Shown: piece by piece, positions 54,067 through 64,000 of the stretch
Layout: each line of letters starts with the position of its first letter
Position numbering within the stretch: position 1 is the first letter of the stretch
Assembly (NCBI GenBank): GCA_026874595.1
Contig: CM049320.1
Location: 18,056,988-18,120,987 of the forward strand
Direction of reading: 5' to 3'
Source: Sipunculus nudus
Lineage: Eukaryota > Annelida > Sipuncula > Golfingiida > Sipunculidae
DNA: 64,000 nucleotides
Translations under genes and position numbers: made by a program
The notes under the pieces: model-generated
What the model saw: only the letters and a program-made list of their open reading frames with translations
The model's database searches: none
Told to the model about the DNA's origin: nothing

Positions 54067-54196
54067 ATGTCAGACGTGCATATTTTTAAGGTACCATGTG
54101 AAAAAAAAAATCCATGGTCTAAGACGCACGTCGCACTCAATGAGGGAGCCAATGCCATTCCTGCTGTGTACGGTTTGTCCAACATCCTCCGTACGT
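53990..54196. repeat. Inverted repeat around the orphan exon end
   Basis: ACGTACGAAGGATGTTGGACA at 53990-54010 is matched by its reverse complement at 54176-54196 with one mismatch in 21. Within the left part, TGTTGGACATGTCCAACA at 54002-54019 is itself a perfect 18-bp palindrome. Confidence 0.8.
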
Positions 54197-54596
54197 GATT
54201 AGGAGCTGTCTGCGACATCGAAATTTTACCCCTCGACAGTCCAAGCCCCTGGCCTTTCTGGATTTAGCATTGTAATTGAAACAAATGGTCAAAATTGAAA
54301 ATAGGCACCCTCTGGAGTTTCATTAACGACCATATAAGCGACAAACATCAGTTATGACAGTTTGCAAGTTTGATCGTTGTATATGCTATTCGATGCTTTT
54401 GAACTTCACAAACCAGTCCCAGATCTCTCTGTATAATCAATCTTTATTTTCTTGTTCTCCTCAGATAAAACTTTGTTCAGAAGACTTTACATTATGAAAT
54501 AATATTTTTTATCTTATACAACGAACATGGGATTTGACAGAAAATTACACCCTCAGTCTTTAATGTAGCCCATTAGAATGGACTTTCCAATTGCTT

Positions 54597-55235
54597 TTTA
54601 GCTCACCTGACTATAAGTCATCAGTAGTGATGGTCCTTTATCCGTCGTGCGTCCATCCTACCACACCGGAATTTGGGTCACTTTGTCTTTGTTCCTTTGA
54701 GAAATTAAGCTAAACCTCCATTTCCCAGTAAAAACATACCGGTATTGTTACATTTCAAAACTGCCCTCTATGAAAGTTATTACATTCACCTTTAACATAA
54801 TCATTCCTGCATATATTTCCCATGGAATGCCATTAATTAGGTAAATATTTCGTAAATTGTTGAAGTTATGGGCTCAAACATAATGCACTTTGTCAAAATT
54901 CAGGAAGTATATTTACTCACCTAACAAGATAATTGCTGAAGCTAGAGACATTCCTAAGGATATAACTTTATTTGATCCAGGTTCAAGTATATGATAGAAA
55001 TCAGATCAGAATTTTGTAAACATTTTGAGTTATTTGCATAATTATAAAATCAATACTTCAAATTTGGCCAGACATTGAGTATGGCACAGTTTTTCCCCTA
55101 GAAGTACTGTCGATTTAATTTTCACATCATGTACACTTGAGCATTTAATGTTAAAATCTGAAATATGAAAAGAAAACCTAAAAAAATCAGGCTAGTTATT
55201 GAATTTAATATAAAAAATTAATCTTCAGTGACGAG
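54597..55235 (+). mobile_element. AGCTCAGCTGAC-ended element, ~0.7-kb form, copy 3
   Basis: Starts TTTTAGCTCACCTGACTATA, then a shortened TCCGTCGTGCGTCC tract, GGGTCACTTTGTCTTTGTTC and GATTTAATTTTCACATCATG. It lacks part of the left third present in the copies at 8.3 and 52.2 kb. Confidence 0.7.
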
Positions 55236-56420
55236 GGCTTTCTTAGCACAGTTTTATCACACAATACAGATATTAAATGAGTGTAAATTTGTAAGTCAAG
55301 AAGTACAATCATTGACAATGTTAATGTATGCAGATTGTTTGTTTTTACATAAAAGAGATTGATAAATTAGAGTATTTTTGTAATACTTATGGAATGAAAG
55401 TAAATTTAGACAAAACTATTGTTGTTGTATTTAGAAGTAGAGGAGCCCTAAAAAAGTATGGTAAATAGTATTTTAAAGGGACAACTTGAAGTGGCCAGCA
55501 GTTATAAATACTTGGGAAGGCATTTCACTTCATTTCTTAAATGGTCTTAAATGGAAAAAAAAAACAACTGGTATGCCAAGCAAATAAATGTTTTCTAATG
55601 AAAAAAAAGTTTAAAAAAAGAGAACAAATATATCACTGTTAAAGAATCGTTTTCCTTGTTTGATAAAATGGTACTACCAGTTCTATCTTTCGGCAAAGAA
55701 CTAAGGGGTTATGTGAAAAGGGATAAAATATAACAAGTACACACAAGGTTTTGCAAATATATTCTTGGCATTAATTCATCTTCACCTAATGCTGCAGCAT
55801 TTGGAGAATGTGGCAGCCTGTCAATTAAACCCTGGTATATGATGAAATGTATTTCGTATTGGATTAAAATATTGAGAATGCCGGAAAACAGATCTCCGAA
55901 GCAACTTTACTATAGACTATACAAATAAGATGAAAAGGATAAGAAAAAACTGGCCAACAACAATAAAACATATATTATTTTGATTTGGTTTTGGATATGC
56001 ATGGCTATCACAAGATGTATGGGATATTAATTCAGTTTTGTCATGTTTAAGCGAAGACTGCAGGATAATGAACCGCAAGATTTATCGGCAAGCATAGAAA
56101 AAAAAACAGAAGCTTAAAAACTTGTTATATTTAATAATACATTTGAAAACCACTTTCCTATGAACTAAAAAATAGAATGCGGTCGTCATAAGAAAATAAA
56201 TTGGGAACACAGACTCTGTAGATACTGCTTAAACCACATGTAGAAGATGAATACCATTTTATCATGAAATAGCCTTTGTATAATAACCTAAGGAGAAACT
56301 ATGTATGAAGTAAACAATCCACAATTCCACTTACTTATGTCAAGTAAAAACCCATTCATAATAAACAGTCTTGCAGCCTTCATATATCATGCATTTGTGT
56401 AAAGAAATAATTGCATTAGA
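55228..56420 (+). pseudogene. Decayed LINE (non-LTR retrotransposon) ORF2, C-terminal half
   Basis: Broken by several stops and frameshifts, but blocks typical of LINE reverse transcriptase remain in order: LTMLMYADCLFL (catalytic YADD reduced to YADC, bases 55327-55338), YGMKVNLDKTIVVVFRS, SSYKYLGRHF, LFDKMVLPVLSFGKE, RFCKYILGINSSSPNAA, FGECGSLSI, FGFGYAWL and a late RLCRYC motif. The 5' half and the endonuclease are missing. It is a dead copy. Confidence 0.8.
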
Positions 56421-59400
56421 TGGTATTCCATAGTAAAACTCGCTGAAAAGGGTGAGCTTGTAAATCAGAGAGAATACTAAAAATGTCAAGTATCTTTCTT
56501 GAGTAATTTAAACGTTTATTATATAATAAAGAGAACATGAGCATTGTAAATGTGAGATTTTGTGATCATTTAAATTAATTATTATAATATCTAATAAAAA
56601 ATCTTGCATTTTCATCACTCATAATAACAAGCTGGATTGTATTGGATATACTATAAAAACTGCTATTGTGTCTTGAACAGACTTTTAATTTAGTTAATGT
56701 ACCTGCATTTGCTTGAGGTATATAAAAAGTGTTTTCTATGCAAGGTGAACAGGTATTGCTACCTGGTTACTTTGTATATAGATGTATGTACAACTGATGA
56801 ATATAACGATCTTTCTTGAATCAATGTAGCAGTGTGTTTTACAATGTGATATGAATGTTGTAGACACATAATATAAATTCTGCCAGGTTATTTATTCATT
56901 TTTATCACCTAAAGGTTTCCATAGTTGCAAAAGATGAATGCCAAAAATGAAAATATAGATTTGGATTGAACTGCCATTATGATGATTGTGCTAATTCTTT
57001 TTTGGTAAATAATAGGACTATTATACAACTTTTATAAATGAGTGAAAAACTGAATAATGTTTTGTATCACAACTTAACTTAGAATTGTGTTAACATTTCA
57101 TGAATACATTATGCAACACAAATATGATAATATGTAATGTTAATATACACATTTTCAGCTGTCCAGCCTTACTTATAGAGTTTTAGAGACATCAGTTTCT
57201 TGTGATTGATTTAAACATATAATTTTTATTGTCTTGATTTCTTTTCTTTCTTATAGAGAGTTTACTGTAAGGGACTAGAGACAGGTTTTTATATCCAGAT
57301 ATTTAAATGTGTAGCCATAATCGGTATAAATCATAACAAACTAATGTTACTGATTTATACCCTTTTTTGTAATATGATTGTTCTTTTATTTATTATTTAT
57401 AATGTATGTATCATTAATATTATTTCATTATTATTATTAATTAGGCATTATTAATATTACAATTATTATTCGTTGATACTAGTAGTATTGTTATTATTAT
57501 TTGTTGTTGTTGTTGTTTTATTCTTTGAGTTAGTTGCTGTATCATGTTGTGGTCGACCGTAGATTAAGGTAAACGTACGTCCTTCCTTCCATGTTTCGAG
57601 GTGCGCCTGTATTTCGATGGAAGTACGAGGTCACCGGCGAGGAAAGTGTTTGTAAAACATTGAATAATTATCAGCGTATTTTGCCACTGATTCCCCTGAT
57701 GCCGACTAATTATACAAGCGATATACATAGCTCTGTCAGACATTTTTGAGTGTATTGTTTGGAATTTTCCGTTCAAGATACACGGTATTCATTGAACCAC
57801 ATCCGAGGAATGTCGGTTATATCGCACGGTTTGTCAAATACTAGAGACACTTAGGAGTGAAACAACGCATCAGATATAAAGCATGTTATTCGACAATTTT
57901 CTGAAGCGGGTTAGCAAGGAATTCCATACGCATATATACTGTTTCAAATGACTTTTAAATTCATCCATGCATGGCCGACCACACTTGGACCGAAGTACGC
58001 ATCCGTACTTCGATCGCAGGACGGCACTTTGCTCTACACGGACGTGTACTTGTAAATAGTACTGAATGAGTTTTAACCATGTTATATTTTTTTTATTTCC
58101 GGGCAGAATTGAAGATACTTGGCCAATTTTGAACATGCAGGCGAATACGAACACATGCTAATTTTAATTGCATTTGTGAACCTTTATAACCGAAAATTTT
58201 CTTAAATACATATATTGATAAGGAAATGCATATTCTTTAATTATATATATTTTTATTATTTCAAAAAGCCAAACTTGATATTCTATGAGAAATTAAGCAT
58301 GGCATAATCTATGCCAAAGTAAACTATGTGTTACATGGTTTTGTCTATTTGTGACCTTCCCTGTGAATATATTTTCATAAATCTTCACATTTCAAATATT
58401 TTTATAATGTAATTTTGGTGCTTCATGTACCTTGTTACTTGCATAGTATTCGTGCGCAACTCATCGATCGTGAGATTAATGGCATGAATTTTTCCACAGG
58501 CAGAAAAAACATGGATCAGACTTACAACAAACCTTTCTCCTGGACTTTCGATTGTTAAAAATACAATATCATAACAGCATTAACTTAACACTCTTGTACA
58601 AACTGATACGTTGTCAAGTTATTAATTAGCAAATTCAATTCGTAACCTGCATGAGTTGTTGACAACTCTTTTTTTCCATCAAATATACATTCCATTGTTT
58701 TTCAGAACTGCTGTCAAGACTTACCTGAGATCCGCCTAAGAAATACGGGCCCCAGAAGATGCAGGTCTTAATGTTCATACAAAAGTGGTTGAAATGTATT
58801 TTTATTGACAACATTTCCTCACATCGTATCATATTTAGAGTTAACATTTATTTTATGTAATCGAAATTAACAAAGAAAAAGTCGGGTTCATTTTAAACCG
58901 TAAACGTACAGCTCGATGTATACTGTATGTTAATACAATAATCGTTGAGTGATCTTTTTATCTTTATATGCTTCTTAAATTCATTATTTGTGTTTTATCT
59001 GTTGATAAATATCCGAAAAGGTTACTAGGGTATATACTGCAAATGCAAACAATGTGCCATTGGGTTCAGATAAATTATGAATTAAAAAACAGAGGAGCAT
59101 TTGGACCACACATTAATTATAAAACTTATAAAAAAGATTATAAATGAACCACTCTCTAAATGTCAAAAAAAGAAAAAGGAAGGACAAATAAATTTGCACC
59201 TCCTGGGGCTACCGGTTAGTGTGGCATGGAAATACCCCCTTCCATTGTTTTATATTTTTTATTCGGGGCAAAAAATAACAAATTCTGAGCACTTTTCTCT
59301 TAGAATATTAATACAGTAGCAAATAAGGAATAACACTGTTGCATATCGTGTCTGAAAATATCTTAATTGTATGTAAAAGCCTGTCCTTTATTGAAATTTA

Positions 59401-60969
59401 GGTGAAACAGACACACACACGCACACACACAAATATATATATGCGTCTTCCTGGTCAAAAAATGGAAAAGTGAAGTAAGCAAATACTGAATTTTATACAC
59501 GAGGTTAAAAGTTTAAGGTGCATGTGAAGCATTGCTCACAAGACTTGAAAGAGTAGTGAAGATAAATGATTCTTTAAAAAAAATGTTGTTCTATCCAAAA
59601 TCAGGAATAATTAATTACGAAAATCTGACGCAGCTGTTAAATTGACAAAACCAATATCAGTACCAAGTTTGTCAACGAACTGAGTTCTGCATGGTCGGGG
59701 ATGCTTCGACCGTATTTAGGTCAGTCAAAAAAGGTTGTTACACATTGGTTAAATTAATGAACTTAATATTTTTTTTCACAAGGGAAATGTTTCAAAATGT
59801 TACTTCTTTAATGCTTCTGTCCTGAAATAGAAAAATAACATGGTTAAACCTCATTCAGTGAATCAATAATTGTTTAATGCGTCGCATCTTTTCCCCATGT
59901 TGAAACGAATGTCTTCAAAATGAAAAATGCATTTTCATTGACAAAAATCCAATTTTAATATATTATTACATTATTCCTTACAATTATGGGTACCCGTCCG
60001 GATACAGCAAAGTACCGTTCTAGGGATCGACGTACGGTGACTGGTGATGTACTTTGGTCCCAGGATACTGTCAGCCATGGGTGATTTTAGAAGTAATTTG
60101 AAACAATTTCTTGCTAACCCACTAACCACTAACCCACTATTTTGAATATGTAATGGTTTTTTATCTGATACGTCGTTTCAATGCTCAGTGTCACTATTGT
60201 TTGATAAAATGGGCGACCTCTGAATCTACAAATGCTTATAGGCCTATTTTGATAAAAAAAAAATCCCTCAACAATGTATTCGCGGATGTCAACTGGTACG
60301 TACAGGTATTTATGGTCTTGTATGATTAGCGGCCATTAGGGGATTCAGCGTGCTAATTATCAGTGATTATTTAATGTTTTACAAAGATTTTCCTCTTCGG
60401 TCATGTCGTACTTTCATCATACAAGAACAGACACACCTGAAAGAAGTACGTACCTCCTACCTGAAAACGAAGGACGAGCTTCACCCTTGACGGTTCCATG
60501 AAACCGGAAAGGTGGAGGTAAATAAAGCCTATTTATGCTTATGGCATGGATTGACCTAGCAATCTTCAGATTCCCATTTATTAAGCAATATATTCCCACA
60601 CCCGATCCCTGCAGAGACATGCATTTTGTTTGATCCAAAGGCTGAACATAGACACGTGTACAATTTGCAGGTTTGTTTATGTGCCTTGAACTTTGACCCT
60701 ATCCACAAGCCAGCGCGGAGGCGGAATCACGATAAGGCTTATTACAACTAATCTTCTGATGACCCTAGAAGTTACCTTGAAAGACTTTCAAAAGACGGAG
60801 GAAAAATATGTGGGCTGGTTTAGTCGAATGCTCTGTCAGAGATTGAGAGCTATAAGCCACGCTCAGCATTCTGGTATGGTATTACGTAATACAAAAGGTA
60901 CGTAGACTGGGCTTTGTTACACTGTGCTTGCCTGTATATACACGTTTAACATTATACGTACATCGACTC
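56421..60969. other. Intergenic region upstream of the nicotinamidase-like gene
   Basis: AT-rich with TTA/TTG simple repeats at 57407-57525 and an (AC)n tract at 59408-59430. Bases 57550-58060 are less AT-rich and contain GAAGTACG/CGTACTTC inverted words, but no recognised gene. The promoter of the next gene should lie near the right end; a TGTATATACA sequence at 60932-60941 is too close to the ATG to be called a TATA box with confidence. Confidence 0.5.
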
Positions 60970-61291
60970 ATGATGAAAAGTTGGACCCCGTGCACTTTGA
61001 TTGCCTTGACAGGACTTTTAATAGCCGGAAGTGAGGAAAAACCAGTCCCTGAACGAAAGGCCGCCCTCGTTATCACTGATGTGCAGAACTGCCTTGTCCA
61101 AGGAGGAGGGCTTGGGTTAGCAGGGGGAGATAGGGTGGTCGACGTTATAAACCAGCTACGCGGTAAATACGAAGGACGGTTCTCGTTGGTTGTTTTAACT
61201 AAAGACTGGCATTGTAGGGGCCATGTGTCCACAGCGGCACAGCACAGAGGACAAAGCTGTGATATCATTAACTTGAAAAACCATTATCAAG
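60970..61291 (+). CDS. Nicotinamidase-like gene, coding exon 1
   Basis: 107 codons and one base. Two adjacent ATGs start it; the second has A at -3 and is the better initiator. Includes the hydrophobic leader, ITDVQNCL and DWHCRGH. The donor is G|GTATGA. Confidence 0.88.
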
Positions 61292-63009
61292 GTATGATTG
61301 CTTTAATTATTTATCACTTAAAAGGCCCGATCACCTATCTGACCTTTATAAGCTAAAGGTAATCGATTTGAGTTATTATAAAAAAAAAAGCCAGAAATGG
61401 ATATTACCGCACACAGGCTGCTTGTTTTGTTTAAATCAACGTGTTTATAATAGGTGAGGGCCCGGCAAAATAATCAAAACAAATTCAACAAAGGCAAGTC
61501 AGATTAGCCAGGGCTTTGCAAATGGCGTTTTGCAACTACTGACCTTTCTCCTTCCTCTAAAATGCAACCTACCACCTAAGGTTACATGTTTTTCCCGTTT
61601 TCAACATTGCTATGTTCACAAAGATGTTGTTGATAGATGAGTTCATACATCCTCTACGAAAGCCTTTTAAGAACTTTTCACAACCTAAATTACCCTTAGG
61701 TCATTGATATATACATAGAGGAAGCCAGAAATAACATACATTCTTTTCAAAAGTCGGTGAATGGGCACCTTAAACGGATCCTGATTTAACAGAAAATTTG
61801 ATGTGTAATAATAAGGAATACGCAAAGATAAATATTCGAAGACATTAAGTGTTCATAATGATTATCTTCAGGGATTCGATAATCGATAAATCATTATCCA
61901 TATCTGTATGACAAGAAAATTTGTACAACGATACGACCTCGAAGTAATCACAAGATGAGGCAGTTAAGGTATCACTAAAGTCCGTTAGCCGGAGCATGTG
62001 GCCTAAATAGGAACGAAGTCCGTGACCCTGAACGTGTGGCCCCCCAAAATGTCGGATGTTTTTATAAGTACCTAAATTACCGCTACATTAATCTAAATAA
62101 TGGCTACATAAACAAGTAAGTGTACTGTGTCAGCATGCACACACGTGATTGTGTAATATTCCCTTACGAGAACACATACGGGCAAGTTCTGCCGAGCAAT
62201 ATTGCAAGGTACTGGTTCATGCTCTTTAGGATTTAATAAAATAAAGATCCGGTGTAAAATTACCAGAAAACATTTACTGTTTGTAAAATAGACCGGCCCT
62301 TCGCCGTGCCTAGAGTTACAATCGGCACTATCTGTGTATATTTAACCAAACACACACCGTTAGCAGGTCTATGGATTTATGTTATGATTTTATTAGTATT
62401 AAAATTATCTTGGTAAAATAACGATGAGATAAAATGACAGAAACCTTCAGCACAATATCTATGGATTTGGTTTAAATCTATATAAATTATTAAATTATAT
62501 TAACCTGTTTATCCGGTATCTATTGATGGATCAGAAGTAGAAATTGCACAACAGTATAAATTCTTAGGGGTAGTATTAAAAGACATGCTTACATGGGATT
62601 TTAATGTAAACATAGTATGCTGTAACGGGCAGCAGCGTTAATACATTCTGATGAAACGGGAATCGTTTAACATGGAAAGTGAACCACTTGGTGTTTTCTA
62701 TTCTTCGATGATCCAGAGTGTAATATCATATGAACTGATATGCTGGTGGGTAAATCTGAATATTAAGAACAGAGCAAATTCCTGTATTTATATGGAATAA
62801 ATATTGTATCTTATTTCTTGTAATAAGGACGCAATATATTATTTTCCAAGGAAATGGATGTGATGATTCAAAGAATGCAGATAAACAGACCATGTGGGCT
62901 GACCATCATGATGGTTGCTCCATCAACACAACAGAAACCGACTTTCACCCTGACTTAACGAGGAGTTCAAGTGACGTCATCGTCCATAAAGGCTATCGCA
63001 CCTATGCAA
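60970..63009 (+). CDS. Secreted nicotinamidase/isochorismatase-family hydrolase (5' two exons)
   Basis: Cysteine hydrolase of the family that deaminates nicotinamide to nicotinic acid or cleaves related substrates. Two exons join in phase (CAA G|GA) to 159 complete residues plus two split codons. After MMKSWTPCTLIALTGLLIAG, a probable signal peptide, the family motifs follow: ALVITDVQNCL (catalytic Asp), TKDWHCRGHVS (metal-binding Asp and His), QTMWADHHDGCS (His of the WxDH motif) and FHPDLTRSSSDVIVHKGY (catalytic Lys). The exon with the nucleophilic Cys is beyond the window. The substrate cannot be settled from sequence; the family assignment is secure and the nicotinamidase name is likely. 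An in-frame extension upstream to 60928 lacks an ATG. Confidence 0.88.
61322..61780 (+). repeat. Dispersed ~465-bp repeat, copy 2
   Basis: Collinear with 37,622-38,090, same orientation. It begins 30 bases after the exon 1 donor of the nicotinamidase-like gene. Confidence 0.75.
62504..62783 (+). pseudogene. LINE reverse-transcriptase fragment (thumb region)
   Basis: About 93 codons with a single in-frame stop. Typical blocks are IDGSEVEIAQQYKFLGVVL, DMLTWDFNV, KRESFNMESEPLGVFYSSMI and SVISYELICWW. This is the region after the catalytic domain in LINE ORF2. It belongs to a different LINE lineage from the 55-kb copy and lies 67 bases before exon 2 of the nicotinamidase-like gene. Confidence 0.75.
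62851..63009 (+). CDS. Nicotinamidase-like gene, coding exon 2
   Basis: Fifty-two full codons with QTMWADHHDGCSIN and VIVHKGYRTYA, after an acceptor ATTTTCCAAG and before a donor A|GTATCA. The next exon was not found in the remaining 1 kb. Confidence 0.87.
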
Positions 63010-64000
63010 GTATCATTTATCCATTCAATGTGTGTTTGTATCATGTTTGACTAACATAGATGCGCTGAAGAGATATTTGTTATTTCCCTCAATCATACAA
63101 TAAATGATTATATGTAGTGAAGTTGGTAAACATTTCACTGAGCATTTGTGGGACCTCCAATCATAGTTCTTTGACACCCTTTGTAAATAGGATCACTTAA
63201 ACTGTAATAAAATATTTCAAATTGAAAACTATAACATTCCATTCACATTGCAGTTTCTATAGCAAATAAACTTTACGACAGTGATGACGCTTGCTTCACA
63301 TAATTGTGCTATCACTTGCATAGAGCCACTGATGCACAGGTTACTTATGCAGGTAATTACAACATAACGTCGCAATCGTATACGTTAACGATCTTCCTAA
63401 GAAAGGACAACTTGTTTTGTGATATGTCTATATCCTTATATTGACCACTTGCTCCAAACGTTGTCGATGCCATAATCGTTCCAGGTGCTAAAACCACAGG
63501 CGCTTGACTTGTCCATATGATACGTACCTGCTCAATAACTGTCACTGCAACGCCTATATTCTCTTCTTACCGCTCAAATTGCCGATATACTCGTTCTCTA
63601 CCAAAATATGAAACACTTATCAACGGAAATTATTTGAAATTTAATTAAAACCAGTTTACGTCATTTTATAAATGTTGTTCTGTAACAGAGTGTTCTGGTA
63701 AACGGACAGTTATTCAATTTAAACGATAATTAAGGAATTGCTCATCAAGTCAAGCGCCTGCTCTAGAATTATCCTCGATATAAAGCTGATTCCGCTCCGG
63801 CAACGCAGTTATCAAAACAGTCCCCTACTGGTAAAAAGTATTCCACCTGAATCTGTAAGTTTAAGTGAGTACTGTTACTTTGTGGGTCTCTTGGTGCTAA
63901 AAATCATATTTGACTGACTTAAGTTGAAGTTTAATGATCAGCATACCGGTATATACGGGTTACGAAGGCATGGACTTCACATGGATATGTTGTTTAAAAG
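63010..64000 (+). other. Intron of the nicotinamidase-like gene to window end
   Basis: No further exon of the family was found (I looked for the region around the catalytic Cys). The sequence is AT-rich with no recognised repeat. Confidence 0.5.

Noticed and set aside
63252-63300. Possible third exon of the nicotinamidase-like gene after TTGCAG
   Set aside because: In the required frame it has no family similarity and soon meets TAA.
63357-63545. 62-codon open frame on the minus strand
   Set aside because: The composition looks protein-like, but no family was recognised and no splice-consistent neighbour was found. It also lies inside the intron of a gene on the other strand.

Overview
This is a piece of an animal nuclear genome. 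It is AT-rich, its genes are split by many introns with GT-AG junctions, and it is crowded with dispersed repeats. No operons, ribosome binding sites, CRISPR arrays or phage genes are present. The repeat style (sequences starting AGCTCAGCTGAC, GTCCGTCC tracts, GGTCAAAGGTCA arrays, fold-back elements with TTCGCGAA motifs) and the gene content suggest a lophotrochozoan, most likely a bivalve mollusc. The taxon is an inference.

Three protein-coding genes can be supported. (1) Bases 1287-26076, minus strand: FARSB, the beta subunit of cytosolic phenylalanine--tRNA ligase. Eighteen consecutive coding exons (539 complete codons) are present, with compatible phases throughout; only about the last 50 residues lie beyond the left edge. 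(2) Bases 28778-48111, plus strand: SSU72, the RNA polymerase II CTD phosphatase, complete in five exons and 193 residues. It is head-to-head with FARSB, the two start codons being 2.7 kb apart. (3) Bases 60970-63009 and beyond, plus strand: the first two exons of a nicotinamidase/isochorismatase-family hydrolase with a probable signal peptide; the exon with the catalytic cysteine lies beyond the right edge.

The rest is intron and intergenic DNA, mostly mobile-element debris. It holds: two near-identical 2.43-kb elements in SSU72 intron 3 (34.9-37.3 and 38.4-40.9 kb) and shorter relatives elsewhere; three copies of a roughly 0.7-kb element with the same left end (8.3, 52.2 and 54.6 kb); a 440-bp MITE family at 11.2 and 41.8 kb, the second copy inside a tandem duplicate that preserves the empty site; a very young 292-bp fold-back element between FARSB and SSU72; a 580-bp element with TTA target duplication in SSU72 intron 4; further fold-backs in SSU72 intron 1 and just after its stop codon; and decayed LINE reverse transcriptase sequence at 55.2-56.4 and 62.5-62.8 kb. 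A minisatellite cluster at 42.6-45.1 kb, with 17-, 39- and about 38-bp units sharing a GGTAGTAG core, lies directly upstream of SSU72 exon 3.

The three genes do not form one pathway. FARSB (translation) and SSU72 (transcription and RNA 3'-end processing) are housekeeping genes, and the third acts on nicotinamide or a related small molecule. I found no gene cluster that looks like an undescribed biological system. The items most worth checking are the mobile elements, the minisatellite series and three splice-flanked orphan exon candidates (17.3, 27.8 and 53.9 kb).
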